The translations under genes were made by a program, and so were the position numbers. The notes beneath the pieces were generated by a model. It saw only the letters and a list, made by a program, of their open reading frames with translations, did not search any database and was not told where the DNA came from. From Chitinispirillaceae bacterium (lineage in GTDB: Bacteria; Fibrobacterota; Chitinivibrionia; Chitinivibrionales; Chitinispirillaceae), in contig JAFGIN010000205.1 of NCBI GenBank assembly GCA_016929595.1, forward strand, positions 1 to 61,142: 61,142 nt of DNA. Direction: 5' to 3'. Shown here piece by piece: positions 46,838-56,792 of this stretch (position 1 is its first letter; each line of letters opens with the position of its first letter).

Positions 46838-48994
46838 ATGAGTTCACGTACTAAAATTTTCCATGAATCCTGGTACCAGATTGCGAACCAGCGCATTTAT
46901 CTGCGCTCAAGTGTTCGTATTCGTCGCCAATTGTTCAGAGGAGAACTCTGGTATGTACTTCACGACCCTTTTGCAAACCAGTTTTTCAGATTACGCCGTA
47001 ACAGTTATGAATTCCTTGCCAGGATAAATAAAAATAAAACCATAGAACAGCTATGGAATGAATTACTTGATACTAATCCGGAAAATGCTCCCGGCCAGGG
47101 TGAAATTATAGATCTTCTCGCACAGCTCTATCATGCAAACCTTCTGCATTATGATCTTGCACCCGACAGCATCAAACTCTTTGAAAAATTCAAAAAACGA
47201 CGGCAGAACCTGATTAAATCAAACATTTTAAATATAATGTTCGCACGTTTTCCGTTGTTTGATCCTTACTTTATTCTAAAATTTCTAAATCCGTTAATCA
47301 AAACTCTTATAGGACCTGCAGGTGCATTACTCTGGATACTAGTTGTTGGATTCGGAATTAAAACCGCAATTGACAATTTTTCCACCCTTCAAATACAAAC
47401 AGATGCTATCCTTGCTCCCGAAAACCTGTTTCTTCTCTACATCAGTATAGCCTTTATAAAGATATTTCACGAAGTGGGGCATGCATTCACTGTACATCGT
47501 TATGGCGGAGAAGTACACATAATAGGTATCATGCTTATGATGCTTACCCCCCTTCCATACACAGATGCGACTGCATCCTGGGCATTCAGACGTAAATGGC
47601 AACGAATACTTGTCAGCTCTGCTGGAATGATTTTTGAGCTTTTCGTAGCTGCAATTGCAGTAATGATATGGGCAGGGACCGGTGCAGGACTGGTGCACAC
47701 CCTTGCATATAATATAATATTTACAGCATCTGTATCTACATTGCTCTTTAATATTAACCCATTACTCAGATACGACGGTTACTATATTTTGTCTGACCTG
47801 GTTGGTATTCCAAACCTGCAGAAGCAATCAACACAGCAGATAACCTGGTTCGTTGAACGGTATGCGTTCGGTAAAAAAGATGAAACACCTGTCGCTTCAA
47901 ACACAAAGGAAGCATGGTTGCTCTCTATATATGCAATACTCAGCATCATTTACAAATTTTTTGTTTTCACTGGCATTATGTTATTTGTCGCAAATAAAAT
48001 GCTCTTAATCGCAATTATTATGGCAATCAGTTTTTTGTTCTCATGGGCTTTTATTCCTCTTTTTAACTTTATCAAATATCTTACGAGTAACCCTGGTCTG
48101 AGTCGTGTTCGTGGAAGAGCAATTCGTGTAAGTATTATAGCTGCCGGAACGATTTTTCTTCTTACCTGGTACATCCCGTTTCCATATAGCTTTAAAGCAC
48201 CTGGAGTACTTAAAGCTGTGGGTTATTTTAAAATAGTCAATCCTGCAGAAGGCCGTGTAATACGAATAGATAAAAAATCAGGAAGTACAGTTAAACAGGG
48301 TGATACACTTTTTCTGCTTGAAAACCCTGTTCTTATTAACCAGAGTATAGAAACAAAAGCGGCGCTTCTTCAAGCTGAAATCGGTTTCGACAAAGCACTT
48401 GTCAGCTCACATGCAGATATGGAACCAATGTCAAAGAAGATTCAGGTATATTCACAACGGCTGGAATACCTTCGTAAAAAAATAAAGGCACTGGCGGTCG
48501 AGGCTCCCATTGATGGAATCTGGGTAGCTCCCGATGTGGATGATTTTGTTGGCAGAACAATGCCGCGAGGTACACCCGCAGGCGAATTAATCGATCCTGA
48601 GCAATTCTATTTTGCTTCAGTTATCTCGCAAAATGAAATATCTGAATTATTTGCCTTACAAGTCAAATCAGCTGCGATACGCTTAAGTGGAGAAGCTGGA
48701 AAAAAACTTTTGGTAAAAAATTACACGATCATTCCAGTTGCACAAACAAATCTTCCATCCTCCGCGCTCGGATTCAGTGGAGGTGGAGATGTCGCAGTTA
48801 ATCCAGCAGACAGCAGCGGCCAACGAACACTTGAACCATTCTATGAAGTCAGGGCATTTGTGGAACAGAATAATGCTGTTCAATTACTAAATGGGCGATC
48901 AGGTAGAATACGGTTTTCACTCGGAAATAAACCTATTCTATGGCAAGCATGGCGCAAAGTAAGGCAACTGGTGCAGAAGCACTATCAGGTTTAA
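46838..48994 (+). CDS. PqqD-like / M50 zinc metalloprotease / HlyD fusion protein
   Basis: The 718-residue polytopic protein has a PqqD-like winged-helix N-terminus (about 15-110), an M50 site-2-protease core with zinc motif HEVGH (211-215) and a second ligand region NPLLRYDGYYILSD (307-320), further membrane helices, and a C-terminal HlyD-type part with lipoyl halves (IVNPAEGRVIRIDKKSGSTVKQGDTLF and VEAPIDGIWVAP) around a short hairpin. Similar proteins are labelled putative peptide zinc metalloprotease (YydH-like). All metal ligands are present, so it should be an active intramembrane protease. GGAG lies 5 bases before the ATG. Confidence 0.92.
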   Translation: MSSRTKIFHESWYQIANQRIYLRSSVRIRRQLFRGELWYVLHDPFANQFFRLRRNSYEFLARINKNKTIEQLWNELLDTNPENAPGQGEIIDLLAQLYHANLLHYDLAPDSIKLFEKFKKRRQNLIKSNILNIMFARFPLFDPYFILKFLNPLIKTLIGPAGALLWILVVGFGIKTAIDNFSTLQIQTDAILAPENLFLLYISIAFIKIFHEVGHAFTVHRYGGEVHIIGIMLMMLTPLPYTDATASWAFRRKWQRILVSSAGMIFELFVAAIAVMIWAGTGAGLVHTLAYNIIFTASVSTLLFNINPLLRYDGYYILSDLVGIPNLQKQSTQQITWFVERYAFGKKDETPVASNTKEAWLLSIYAILSIIYKFFVFTGIMLFVANKMLLIAIIMAISFLFSWAFIPLFNFIKYLTSNPGLSRVRGRAIRVSIIAAGTIFLLTWYIPFPYSFKAPGVLKAVGYFKIVNPAEGRVIRIDKKSGSTVKQGDTLFLLENPVLINQSIETKAALLQAEIGFDKALVSSHADMEPMSKKIQVYSQRLEYLRKKIKALAVEAPIDGIWVAPDVDDFVGRTMPRGTPAGELIDPEQFYFASVISQNEISELFALQVKSAAIRLSGEAGKKLLVKNYTIIPVAQTNLPSSALGFSGGGDVAVNPADSSGQRTLEPFYEVRAFVEQNNAVQLLNGRSGRIRFSLGNKPILWQAWRKVRQLVQKHYQV

Positions 48995-49104
48995 GGAATC
49001 TGGAAGTTTAAATTGAATGTGAAAATACAACATACAGGATACAGGAATCAGAAAGTTGTGATTGCCGGATTCCAGAATAGTAAGAAGAATAACGGTCACA
49101 TAAG

Positions 49105-51090
49105 ATGTCTACAATAACCAGTGATTATCGTCATACATCAATTTACCATTCACCGGAAATTCTGACCGGTCTGAATGCCGCTGTCTACAAATGTGCTGGC
49201 AGATTCCGACGTAAAACAACCGTTCTTACGATGCTTTCAAAACACGCATCTATGATAACGAAAGAAACCTCTTTATACAAGGATTGTTCAGATCGTTCAC
49301 TGCGAGAAAAACTTAATGATTTTAAAATCGTTTTTCGCAGGCGAGATCCCAATTGTAAAGACTGCCTTTTTTCAGCTCTTTCAGCAATCGCTGAGAGTGC
49401 ATATAGAACCTTGGGGATGCGCCCCTTTCATGTACAACTTACCGGTGCTCTTGCACTTTATAATAATTACATCGCAGAAATGGCAACTGGTGAAGGTAAA
49501 ACTCTGACTGCCTCCCTTACAGCAATTCTTCACGGATGGAGCGGTTTTCCCTGTCATATTATTACCGCAAATGACTATCTTGCTGAACGAGATGCTGAAA
49601 AGTTGAATCCATTATATACCTATTGTGGTGTTTCAGTCGGTAGTGTAACTTCAGCTATGGAACGACCACTAAGACGAAGCGGTTATAAGCAGGATATAAC
49701 CTATTCGACGGCAAAAGAAGTTACCGCTGATTTCTTGCGTGACAGAATAGCTCTTGGGGATCTTCAAAAATTTGAACACAGAATTATACGGAACCTTCTC
49801 GACAGTTCTGCAACTAAACGAGAAAGTATCGTAACTAGAGGCCTGCACACTGCTATCATTGATGAAGCAGACAGTCTTCTTATCGATGAAGCAGTTACGC
49901 CATTGATCATTTCTCAACAGCAACCAAATGAAGTTTTCAGCAACGCATGTAAAACAGCATCAATACTCGCCGCAACTCTTGAGCCAGGGAAACATTACAT
50001 AATTAATAAACAATACAGAGAGATCGAAATTCTGCCTGAAGTTGATTTAGGTGAAGTATGTAAATCATCTGCAATTCCACATCAGTTTTCAGGCCGCGGG
50101 TTTCAGCGCGAACTTATTTTACAGGCATTAACAGCACGTGAGTTTTATCATAAAGATAAGCAGTATATCATTCAGGACGATAAGATTGTTATCGTTGACG
50201 AGTTTACCGGGAGAACAATGGCACAACGTTCGTGGAGTGAAGGGCTGCATCAGATGGTTGAAGCAAAAGAGAATCTGCCAATAACTCCACCAAACGAAAC
50301 CCTTGCAAGGTTGAGTTTCCAGCGATATTTTCGATTCTACAGAAACCTTTCAGGAATGACTGGTACAGCATTTGAAGCCGCAGATGAATTGTGGCATGTA
50401 TACAGTTTGCCAGTTGTTCAGATTCCTTCCAATAAACCATGTAAACGGATAATGCTGGAACGTAAATTTTATCCTGATCAGACTACAAAATGGAATGATA
50501 TAGTCAATGAGATCATCGAAATACATACGACAGGGAGACCAGTGCTTATCGGAACGCGTAGTGTTCAGAGCAGCGAGATGCTCGCCGGAAAGCTTTCACA
50601 AAAAGGATACGACTGCAAAGTGATAAATGCAGTCCGTCACCGGGATGAAGCTGCGATAGTTTCAAGAGCCGGTGAGCGTGGAGCAATTACAGTGGCAACA
50701 AATATGGCCGGACGAGGAACAGATATTCTGATTCCACGTGACATTGAAAAAAAAGGAGGACTTCATGTTATCGCAACCGAACTCAATGAATCATACCGTA
50801 TCGACCGGCAGTTATTCGGCAGGGCAGCACGACAAGGAGACAATGGCAGCGCACGTTCTTTTGTCAGTATGGATGACGAGGTACTTAAACAATATGTTTT
50901 TCCTTTTTTCCTGCAAACTGTAACGAAAGCAATTACAGCAAATGCGCCATTTTCTAAATTGATGGCGAATAAAGCTGTCAAACAAGCACAGAACAACGCC
51001 CGTGAAAGGGCTTATAAAAGCCGCAGATCTGTTCAAAAAATGGATACCTGGCTGAAAGACTCATTGACCTTTTCTCATAGTGAATACTAA
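49105..51090 (+). CDS. short SecA-like ATPase
   Basis: The 661-residue product is a SecA paralogue. Walker A is MATGEGKT (126-133) and Walker B IIDEADSLLIDEA (251-263); the second motor domain has VIVDEFTGRTM, NMAGRGTDI and the arginine-finger stretch GRAARQGDNGSARSFVSMDD. The motor and a preprotein-crosslinking region are there. The protein ends soon after (KAVKQAQNNARERAYKSRRSVQKMD), so most of the helical scaffold, the two-helix finger, wing and zinc tail of housekeeping SecA (usually 840-900 residues) are missing. This is probably not the cell's main SecA. It sits between a metalloprotease-adaptor gene and a TolC-like gene, 14 bases from the latter. Confidence 0.93.
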   Translation: MSTITSDYRHTSIYHSPEILTGLNAAVYKCAGRFRRKTTVLTMLSKHASMITKETSLYKDCSDRSLREKLNDFKIVFRRRDPNCKDCLFSALSAIAESAYRTLGMRPFHVQLTGALALYNNYIAEMATGEGKTLTASLTAILHGWSGFPCHIITANDYLAERDAEKLNPLYTYCGVSVGSVTSAMERPLRRSGYKQDITYSTAKEVTADFLRDRIALGDLQKFEHRIIRNLLDSSATKRESIVTRGLHTAIIDEADSLLIDEAVTPLIISQQQPNEVFSNACKTASILAATLEPGKHYIINKQYREIEILPEVDLGEVCKSSAIPHQFSGRGFQRELILQALTAREFYHKDKQYIIQDDKIVIVDEFTGRTMAQRSWSEGLHQMVEAKENLPITPPNETLARLSFQRYFRFYRNLSGMTGTAFEAADELWHVYSLPVVQIPSNKPCKRIMLERKFYPDQTTKWNDIVNEIIEIHTTGRPVLIGTRSVQSSEMLAGKLSQKGYDCKVINAVRHRDEAAIVSRAGERGAITVATNMAGRGTDILIPRDIEKKGGLHVIATELNESYRIDRQLFGRAARQGDNGSARSFVSMDDEVLKQYVFPFFLQTVTKAITANAPFSKLMANKAVKQAQNNARERAYKSRRSVQKMDTWLKDSLTFSHSEY

Positions 51091-51104
51091 TCGATATTAC
51101 AGGT

Positions 51105-52943
51105 ATGTATACATTGAAAGACATGAAAAACAGAACAAAAACGATTCACAGAGCACTCCTGGCTATCCTGATCATTTATGCAGTTTCCTGTGCTCAACCG
51201 GGTCAAAGTAATCAATTTGTCATCGACACTATTAACACCTTAAAACAGGATACCATCAGTACAGGAAATACAAGTATACCAGATTCTGTCAGTTCAGATT
51301 CGACATTGTTTTCTGACAGTCAACCAATACTAAATTCTGAGATTCCCACTTTTGACTCCTTAATGTTTTTTATCAATGTCAGTGATGCATATCCTCAACC
51401 AGAAAGAACTGCAAAAAATGATATCGCATCCGAAAGTGTTGATTCAGTCTTTATGACATTGCAGGAAGCTGTTGATAAATTTTTGATTTCTAATCCTGAT
51501 GTTATCCGTGCAAAACTCGAATGGATGGCTGGTAAGGATAAAGAAAGATCGTCATACGGACTTTACGAGCCATCATTAGTTATATCATCAAAACAGGAAA
51601 CAATAAACAGACCTTTGTCGAGGCGTGCTCAATCTGAAAACACATATAAAGGAGGAATAGAAGGGATTTTACCTTCTGCAACTAAATATGATATTAACTT
51701 TTCACTTACCGATATACAAAACCGATTTTATGATAATTCACTCAAGCCAAATACCTTTTCCGGTATTTCTATTACGCAGCCATTGCTTCAGGGACTATGG
51801 TTTGGTAAGCCAATTATTGACCAGAAGATAAGCCGAATCGAGAAAAAATTTTCATTTCAAAAATATAGAGCTACATTGTCGAACAAACTACTTGAACTTG
51901 AAAAAACTTACTGGAAAGTTTGTTTTTCTCAGGAAAAGCTCAATTTCGCACTTGCATCGATTAAAATGGCACAGGAAATCGTTTACGATAGTAAATATCT
52001 TGTTAAAGCCGGAAAAATATCATCATTGGAAGAGATTGAAGCTCAAGCTGGATTAGCGACACGGCTTGCAAATGCAAATGATGTATGTAAAGAACTTTTT
52101 GCTGCAATTAACGAACTGCAATTATTGGTACATAACGGAGAAAAAGGGTATATTCATATTGTAGCATCAACGCCTCTAGAAATTTTGCAATCTGACTCGA
52201 CTGAAAATAGTTCAGAAGCAATGCAATCTTCATTATATGAACTCCAGCCAGAATACCTTATGAAGAAAGCGGAGCTTGAAAAAAGCCGTGTTTCAAAAGA
52301 CTTACAAGCAGACCGCTGTCTTCCTGAATTGAATATCAAAGGGACATTTGGTTATCTGGTAGATGGAAAACAAACCAATATGGCATGGGAAAATTTCTGT
52401 GACCCGGTTTACCGTACACGGAGTGGTATCTTTTCACTTGAAGCAGAATTCAAGATACCTCTTGGAATTGGCTATAAGGAGAAAAACCTTTTATCTGTGG
52501 AATATCGCAAGGTCAGAAGCTCTGAGATTGATCTTAATGAAACCGGTATGCAGCTTAATGAATATCTTACCCTTTCTTATAAACGCCTTTCTCAAATAAG
52601 ATACAATCTCGATAATGCAAAAATAATCATTGAATATAGAACAACCCTTCTCAAGGCTGAATTGGTAAAACAATCAGCGGGGAAAAGTAATTATCGTAAA
52701 ATTTTTGAAATTGAAGAAGAACTTACCAAATCAAAACAATGGGAAATGGAAAACATAATTGAATATAAAAACACAAATGCCGAAATTTCCCGTTTAGCAG
52801 GGAAAACACTTCTTTCAATGAAACTCGAAACTATTAAAGATGGAAAAATCGTGCTGAACCAGAAACTGACCAATGCGCCTAAAAGAGTAACCAGATTTAA
52901 CAATGATCTAACAAAAAAATCTCAATATCCCTCGGATAATTAG
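51105..52943 (+). CDS. TolC-like outer-membrane efflux lipoprotein
   Basis: The 612-residue product has a signal sequence ending in VSC (possible lipid Cys), a low-complexity Ser/Asp-rich linker of about 90 residues, then two OEP repeats with long coiled-coil helices (LLELEKTYWKVCFSQEKLNFALASIKMAQ..) and barrel strands (YDINFSLTDIQNRF, GIFSLEAEFKIPLGIGY). TolC-family trimers form the outer-membrane exit duct of type I secretion and efflux pumps. ATG 51105 or 51123 could be the start; neither has a good ribosome site. It starts 14 bases after the SecA-like gene. Confidence 0.9.
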   Translation: MYTLKDMKNRTKTIHRALLAILIIYAVSCAQPGQSNQFVIDTINTLKQDTISTGNTSIPDSVSSDSTLFSDSQPILNSEIPTFDSLMFFINVSDAYPQPERTAKNDIASESVDSVFMTLQEAVDKFLISNPDVIRAKLEWMAGKDKERSSYGLYEPSLVISSKQETINRPLSRRAQSENTYKGGIEGILPSATKYDINFSLTDIQNRFYDNSLKPNTFSGISITQPLLQGLWFGKPIIDQKISRIEKKFSFQKYRATLSNKLLELEKTYWKVCFSQEKLNFALASIKMAQEIVYDSKYLVKAGKISSLEEIEAQAGLATRLANANDVCKELFAAINELQLLVHNGEKGYIHIVASTPLEILQSDSTENSSEAMQSSLYELQPEYLMKKAELEKSRVSKDLQADRCLPELNIKGTFGYLVDGKQTNMAWENFCDPVYRTRSGIFSLEAEFKIPLGIGYKEKNLLSVEYRKVRSSEIDLNETGMQLNEYLTLSYKRLSQIRYNLDNAKIIIEYRTTLLKAELVKQSAGKSNYRKIFEIEEELTKSKQWEMENIIEYKNTNAEISRLAGKTLLSMKLETIKDGKIVLNQKLTNAPKRVTRFNNDLTKKSQYPSDN

Positions 52944-53029
52944 AAGTTTGGTAATAAAAGAGAGATTTCAGTTTAGTTTACATGTAATCACAAAAGAGAA
53001 AATAACAAAATAAAGGAAAATGTACTACT

Positions 53030-56000
53030 ATGAAACCAAAATCTGAAAAGTTGTTAAAACTCATTTATACTATTTTAAAAATATCGGTAATCCTGCTGTC
53101 TTTAATTTTTTTTAATTGTCAAAACGGAAATCCAAATGCAGATTCTTTTGCGGTTTGGAGTTTTTCCGGATATGTAGTTGACGGTTACACACAAAAACCA
53201 TTATCAACAGTTTCGATAGAATACCTAAATGGAGACGGTATTCCAACCGTAACAACTTCCGGCGATTCCGGTTATTTTTATATCTCTGATCTGCCATTTG
53301 GTGAAAGAACTTTTAAATTTTCATATAAAGATTCCGGAGCCATATCTTATACACAAAAAATTATTATGGCAAGTTCGTTCACAGAATCACGCAGTATCGA
53401 TGGTCTCATTGGAAACACGTCAAGAATTCTTGAACTGTATCCCTTATCGGGATCAGTTAATGGCGTTGTAAATATAAAAGTTTTTCGTTCAGAGAAAGCA
53501 GTAGCAGCGGCAGGAATTCCAATTACACTGAATTATACAGACAGCTCAATGAAAAATATTTCCCCGGTTCGTTTTTCTGTCATCACTGATTCTCTTGGAC
53601 ATTTCTCGTTGAGTGGATTACCTCAAGCACCGGGAGCACAATTAGTCTTGGGAAATATGATTAAAAATCAGTATGTTTATTCTATCGCACCAATCTCGCT
53701 TTCCCAACTATTCAAACAACAGGAAACAACACTGGGAACCATTTATATGACAGCAGCAGATAGCACTCGACCACTACTGGGACAGGTTATATCGAATATG
53801 TTATCAGATGATGGTTTTGGCGTTTCTGGAGCAAAAGTTTCACAGGTACTTTGGTATATTTTGCCGGTAAAGTTAGATTCATCAACAATCACCGTTTCTC
53901 TACAGGGTGCTGGAAATCCTGATATAATTAAATCATTCGCAAATGATACAATTTTCATAAGGCCCCTGAAGAAGTTCTATTACGACTCTCTGGTTACTGT
54001 TACTATCTCCGGTTTGGACAGCAGCAGAAATCTTCACGAATTCCTGCTCGATGGATTGCGGGAATTCAGAACAGAAAAGAAAATAATTTTACCAGTACAA
54101 TCAAATGTTTTGAGCAAAGATGGTTTCGGACTGACAAATGTTGAAACAGACGCTCAGTTATGGTACATTCTTCCTGTTGACACACCATATTCAGACCTCA
54201 GTGTAATAATAAAAGGCGGAGGTAACCCGGAAACAATGATTCGGAATTCCGGAGATACTGTTTATGTAACACCAGTTAAAAAATTCAAATATGATGAATT
54301 AATAACAGTACAAATCACAGGCTTTGACAATACAAATACTCATTTCTCTTTTACTCTTGACAGTACAAAACAATTCAAGACAAAAATGGATCCATTCAAT
54401 CGGCCTGTAGTATCGAATGTTCTCAGCGCAGAAGGATTTGGATTAACAGATGTTTCTGTTGATTCACGTCTCTGGTATATTCTACCAGTTGATACTCCGT
54501 TTTCGGATCTGAAAGCAGTTATATCAGGGGGAGGAAATCCAGACGCACTTATCTTCAATTCAGGAGACACTGTATTTATTAACCCAGTAAAAAATTTCAC
54601 CTTTGACGAAATAGTCACCGTCACTATTTCAGGTCTGGATAACAGCAGATCATTTTTTTCAGTTTCTTTTGATAGCTCACAATCTTTTCATACTGAAAGA
54701 GAGCCATATCCAGTTGCATCAAACACCTGGATATCTGCAGAATCCACTCGTAAAACGTTTAGCCTTAATGATACTATCTGGGTTAAATATTCTCATCTGC
54801 TTGATCCGGATATTAGTAAATATAATTGGCTGACATCATCTGCGACTTCTACAATATATGGATACGGCTCTAAAATCAATGCGAATTGCTGGGTAAAAGC
54901 AGACACACTCTTCATAGTACCGGATCAGCGGCTGGAAATTGATTATAACCAGACAATAGGCTTTAATATCAGCATAGTTTCCGCTGGCAATAAACAATCA
55001 GACACAATAGATTTTATTGCACCTGTGATATCGGATAATTACTACATACGATGGACTAATACCAAAAACGAGCTTGGAAAAATGCGAATGGATTTTGGAA
55101 CATTCGATTCAATTTTAGTTACCTCCAATGCGCCAATTGCAGCGATCAAAGGTATTTCCGGCGTAAGCGGAAAAACCACCCCTCCGGATCTTAGCCTTGA
55201 TAATATAACCATCAGTGGAGATACCATCATTTATAAGCCAGCTCTATATCTTAAACCAGATTCGATTTATGGAATTACGTTTGATGTACTTTTCAAAGAT
55301 GGCACAATGCGATACGGAATTTTTGAAGTCAACTGGAAGACATCACTGAAGATTCAAATTCTTTCTTTTGATAACCGCCTGGGAGGCGACTTCAGGAAAT
55401 TTAAAGCTATAGGGGATAGCTTAACTGTAGCATTTTCAGCACCCATTGATACGTCCATTTCAGCGCCGATTCCATTCAAGACAAATCTTACAGATGTGAA
55501 CAATCGTTCTATCAGAACCATTTCAAAATGGTCATCGACACTAAGAACTGTGACCATTTTTAATGTCGATACATTACCAAGTGCAGATTACGATGCATCG
55601 CCATCATATACCAGAGATGCCCCTGGAACACGCGCTGTTAAATCCATCAGTTTTGATCTATGTACCCAGGATGGAGAGAGAGTTTTTAATTTCACGCCTA
55701 AAAATGAAAATATTGAAATCCACACAGAAAAAGGAATTACTGTTGTCCAGACAAACCTCCTTGCAAATCACAATGAACGTAATCCAGTTGAACGAGGAGA
55801 AGTCCCGGTCGATAATTTTCCTTCGAATGGGATAGTTTCCATTACTTTCAATCGGGAGATCGATACTACCTTGATGATTACAACAGATACCCTGGGTTAT
55901 TCTTCATACATTTCACTGAAAAATGACAGTAGTACAATTCAATCAGCGATTTCTTTTTCTTCGGATTTAAAAACGATTCATTTAACTCCGGTATTACCAT

Positions 56001-56149
56001 TATCTACATCGATAAATTACTACCTGGTAATTAAAAGTATACCTGGAGCAGGTATTGCCCATGCCCGAGCAATAAATAAAAACTCAGGACGGTTCAGTGG
56101 TAAGGGTTTAAGCAATGTGCTTCTGGATATTCCATTCAGAGCAAAATGA
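53030..56149 (+). CDS. giant Ig-like lipoprotein with three tandem 104-residue repeats
   Basis: The 1039-residue product has a signal peptide ending IFFNC (lipoprotein Cys likely), two carboxypeptidase-regulatory-like beta domains (SGYVVDGYTQKPLSTVSIEY; VNGVVNIKVFRSEKA), and three tandem repeats of about 104 residues. Each repeat has the pattern SNxLSxDGFG..LWYILPV..GGGNPE..GDTVxVxPVKKF..DExVTVxISG. A Big_5-like Ig domain follows near the C-terminus. No enzymatic motif is seen. It is the last gene of the operon, 86 bases after the TolC-like gene, and could be a surface cargo or a secretion partner. Confidence 0.82.
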   Translation: MKPKSEKLLKLIYTILKISVILLSLIFFNCQNGNPNADSFAVWSFSGYVVDGYTQKPLSTVSIEYLNGDGIPTVTTSGDSGYFYISDLPFGERTFKFSYKDSGAISYTQKIIMASSFTESRSIDGLIGNTSRILELYPLSGSVNGVVNIKVFRSEKAVAAAGIPITLNYTDSSMKNISPVRFSVITDSLGHFSLSGLPQAPGAQLVLGNMIKNQYVYSIAPISLSQLFKQQETTLGTIYMTAADSTRPLLGQVISNMLSDDGFGVSGAKVSQVLWYILPVKLDSSTITVSLQGAGNPDIIKSFANDTIFIRPLKKFYYDSLVTVTISGLDSSRNLHEFLLDGLREFRTEKKIILPVQSNVLSKDGFGLTNVETDAQLWYILPVDTPYSDLSVIIKGGGNPETMIRNSGDTVYVTPVKKFKYDELITVQITGFDNTNTHFSFTLDSTKQFKTKMDPFNRPVVSNVLSAEGFGLTDVSVDSRLWYILPVDTPFSDLKAVISGGGNPDALIFNSGDTVFINPVKNFTFDEIVTVTISGLDNSRSFFSVSFDSSQSFHTEREPYPVASNTWISAESTRKTFSLNDTIWVKYSHLLDPDISKYNWLTSSATSTIYGYGSKINANCWVKADTLFIVPDQRLEIDYNQTIGFNISIVSAGNKQSDTIDFIAPVISDNYYIRWTNTKNELGKMRMDFGTFDSILVTSNAPIAAIKGISGVSGKTTPPDLSLDNITISGDTIIYKPALYLKPDSIYGITFDVLFKDGTMRYGIFEVNWKTSLKIQILSFDNRLGGDFRKFKAIGDSLTVAFSAPIDTSISAPIPFKTNLTDVNNRSIRTISKWSSTLRTVTIFNVDTLPSADYDASPSYTRDAPGTRAVKSISFDLCTQDGERVFNFTPKNENIEIHTEKGITVVQTNLLANHNERNPVERGEVPVDNFPSNGIVSITFNREIDTTLMITTDTLGYSSYISLKNDSSTIQSAISFSSDLKTIHLTPVLPLSTSINYYLVIKSIPGAGIAHARAINKNSGRFSGKGLSNVLLDIPFRAK
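53788..54700. repeat. three in-frame tandem repeats of about 310 bp
   Basis: Unit starts near 53788, 54098 and 54410, spaced about 310-312 bases apart. They encode the LWYILPVDTP / GGGNP / SGDTVxxxPVK units in the giant lipoprotein. The second and third copies are closer to each other than to the first. Confidence 0.75.
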
Positions 56150-56418
56150 GTATAACTATCTGGAATATATTTTTATCTTTTAGCTACTCAGAACCGGGAA
56201 AAAATCAGCATTTCCGAACCCCTTGCCATTGTGTTATAGATGGTTTGGGGTATATAGAGGCGAACGTAAGCGTTCCATTGATAAAAGACCACTAAGATCT
56301 CAATTTATGCCTCTAACATTTCGTCCTTTACAGGGTTTGCGATTGTTTTTTGATTTGTTAACCCAGGTTTTCGCTTTCGCTTCAGCCCCGGGCTATCAAA
56401 TAGCTTTCTTTGAGAGCC
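56150..56418. other. intergenic region between convergent transcripts
   Basis: No supported gene lies here. A frame on the plus strand (56223-56498) has odd composition and runs into the DUF3467 gene, so it is not called. The region holds the stretch AACCCAGGTTTTCGC..GCCCCGGGCT at about 56360-56396, which looks like part of a degenerate repeat. No clear terminator hairpin was found. Confidence 0.5.
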
Positions 56419-56718
56419 TTAAATTCCAATTTCAAGTTTACCGTATCGGCTTTCGTATTCAGCAACTGTTTTGCCGAGAAGAACAGCCAGTCTTTTAGCA
56501 GCAAAAGGACTCAGGACAACTCTGTCTGTCAGTTTAACCTTCACTTCTTTCTGTTCAGGTTGCCATGCTTCATTCATGCCAAAAAGAATAATAAGCTCTT
56601 CTCTTCCGCCAGTAACATTTGTTACGTTCGAATAGATACTTCTCATATTGGAATCATCCCAAACAACTTTAGGCTGATTTTCGTTTTGTTGTACATTGTT
56701 GTCTGTTGTATTAGCCAA
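56419..56718 (-). CDS. DUF3467 protein
   Basis: The 99-residue product matches DUF3467 over its whole length: VVWDDSNMRSIYSNVTNVTG, ELIILFGMNEAW, KEVKVKLTDRVVLSPFAAKRL and AEYESRYGKL. No signal peptide. The family has no known role. GGAG lies 6 bases before the ATG. It is the third gene of a leftward run with SapC and the RTX lectin protein. Confidence 0.92.
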   Translation of the reverse strand: MANTTDNNVQQNENQPKVVWDDSNMRSIYSNVTNVTGGREELIILFGMNEAWQPEQKEVKVKLTDRVVLSPFAAKRLAVLLGKTVAEYESRYGKLEIGI

Positions 56719-56792
56719 TTTTCGACTCCATTTTTTTAAAAAGTAAATAGTTTAGATACATTATATCTTTCACAGTACAGCTTGAAGATTAA

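Noticed and set aside
56223-56498. Plus-strand frame of 91 codons between the giant lipoprotein and DUF3467
   Set aside because: It runs antisense into the well-supported DUF3467 gene, has no ribosome site and its composition looks like repeat translation.
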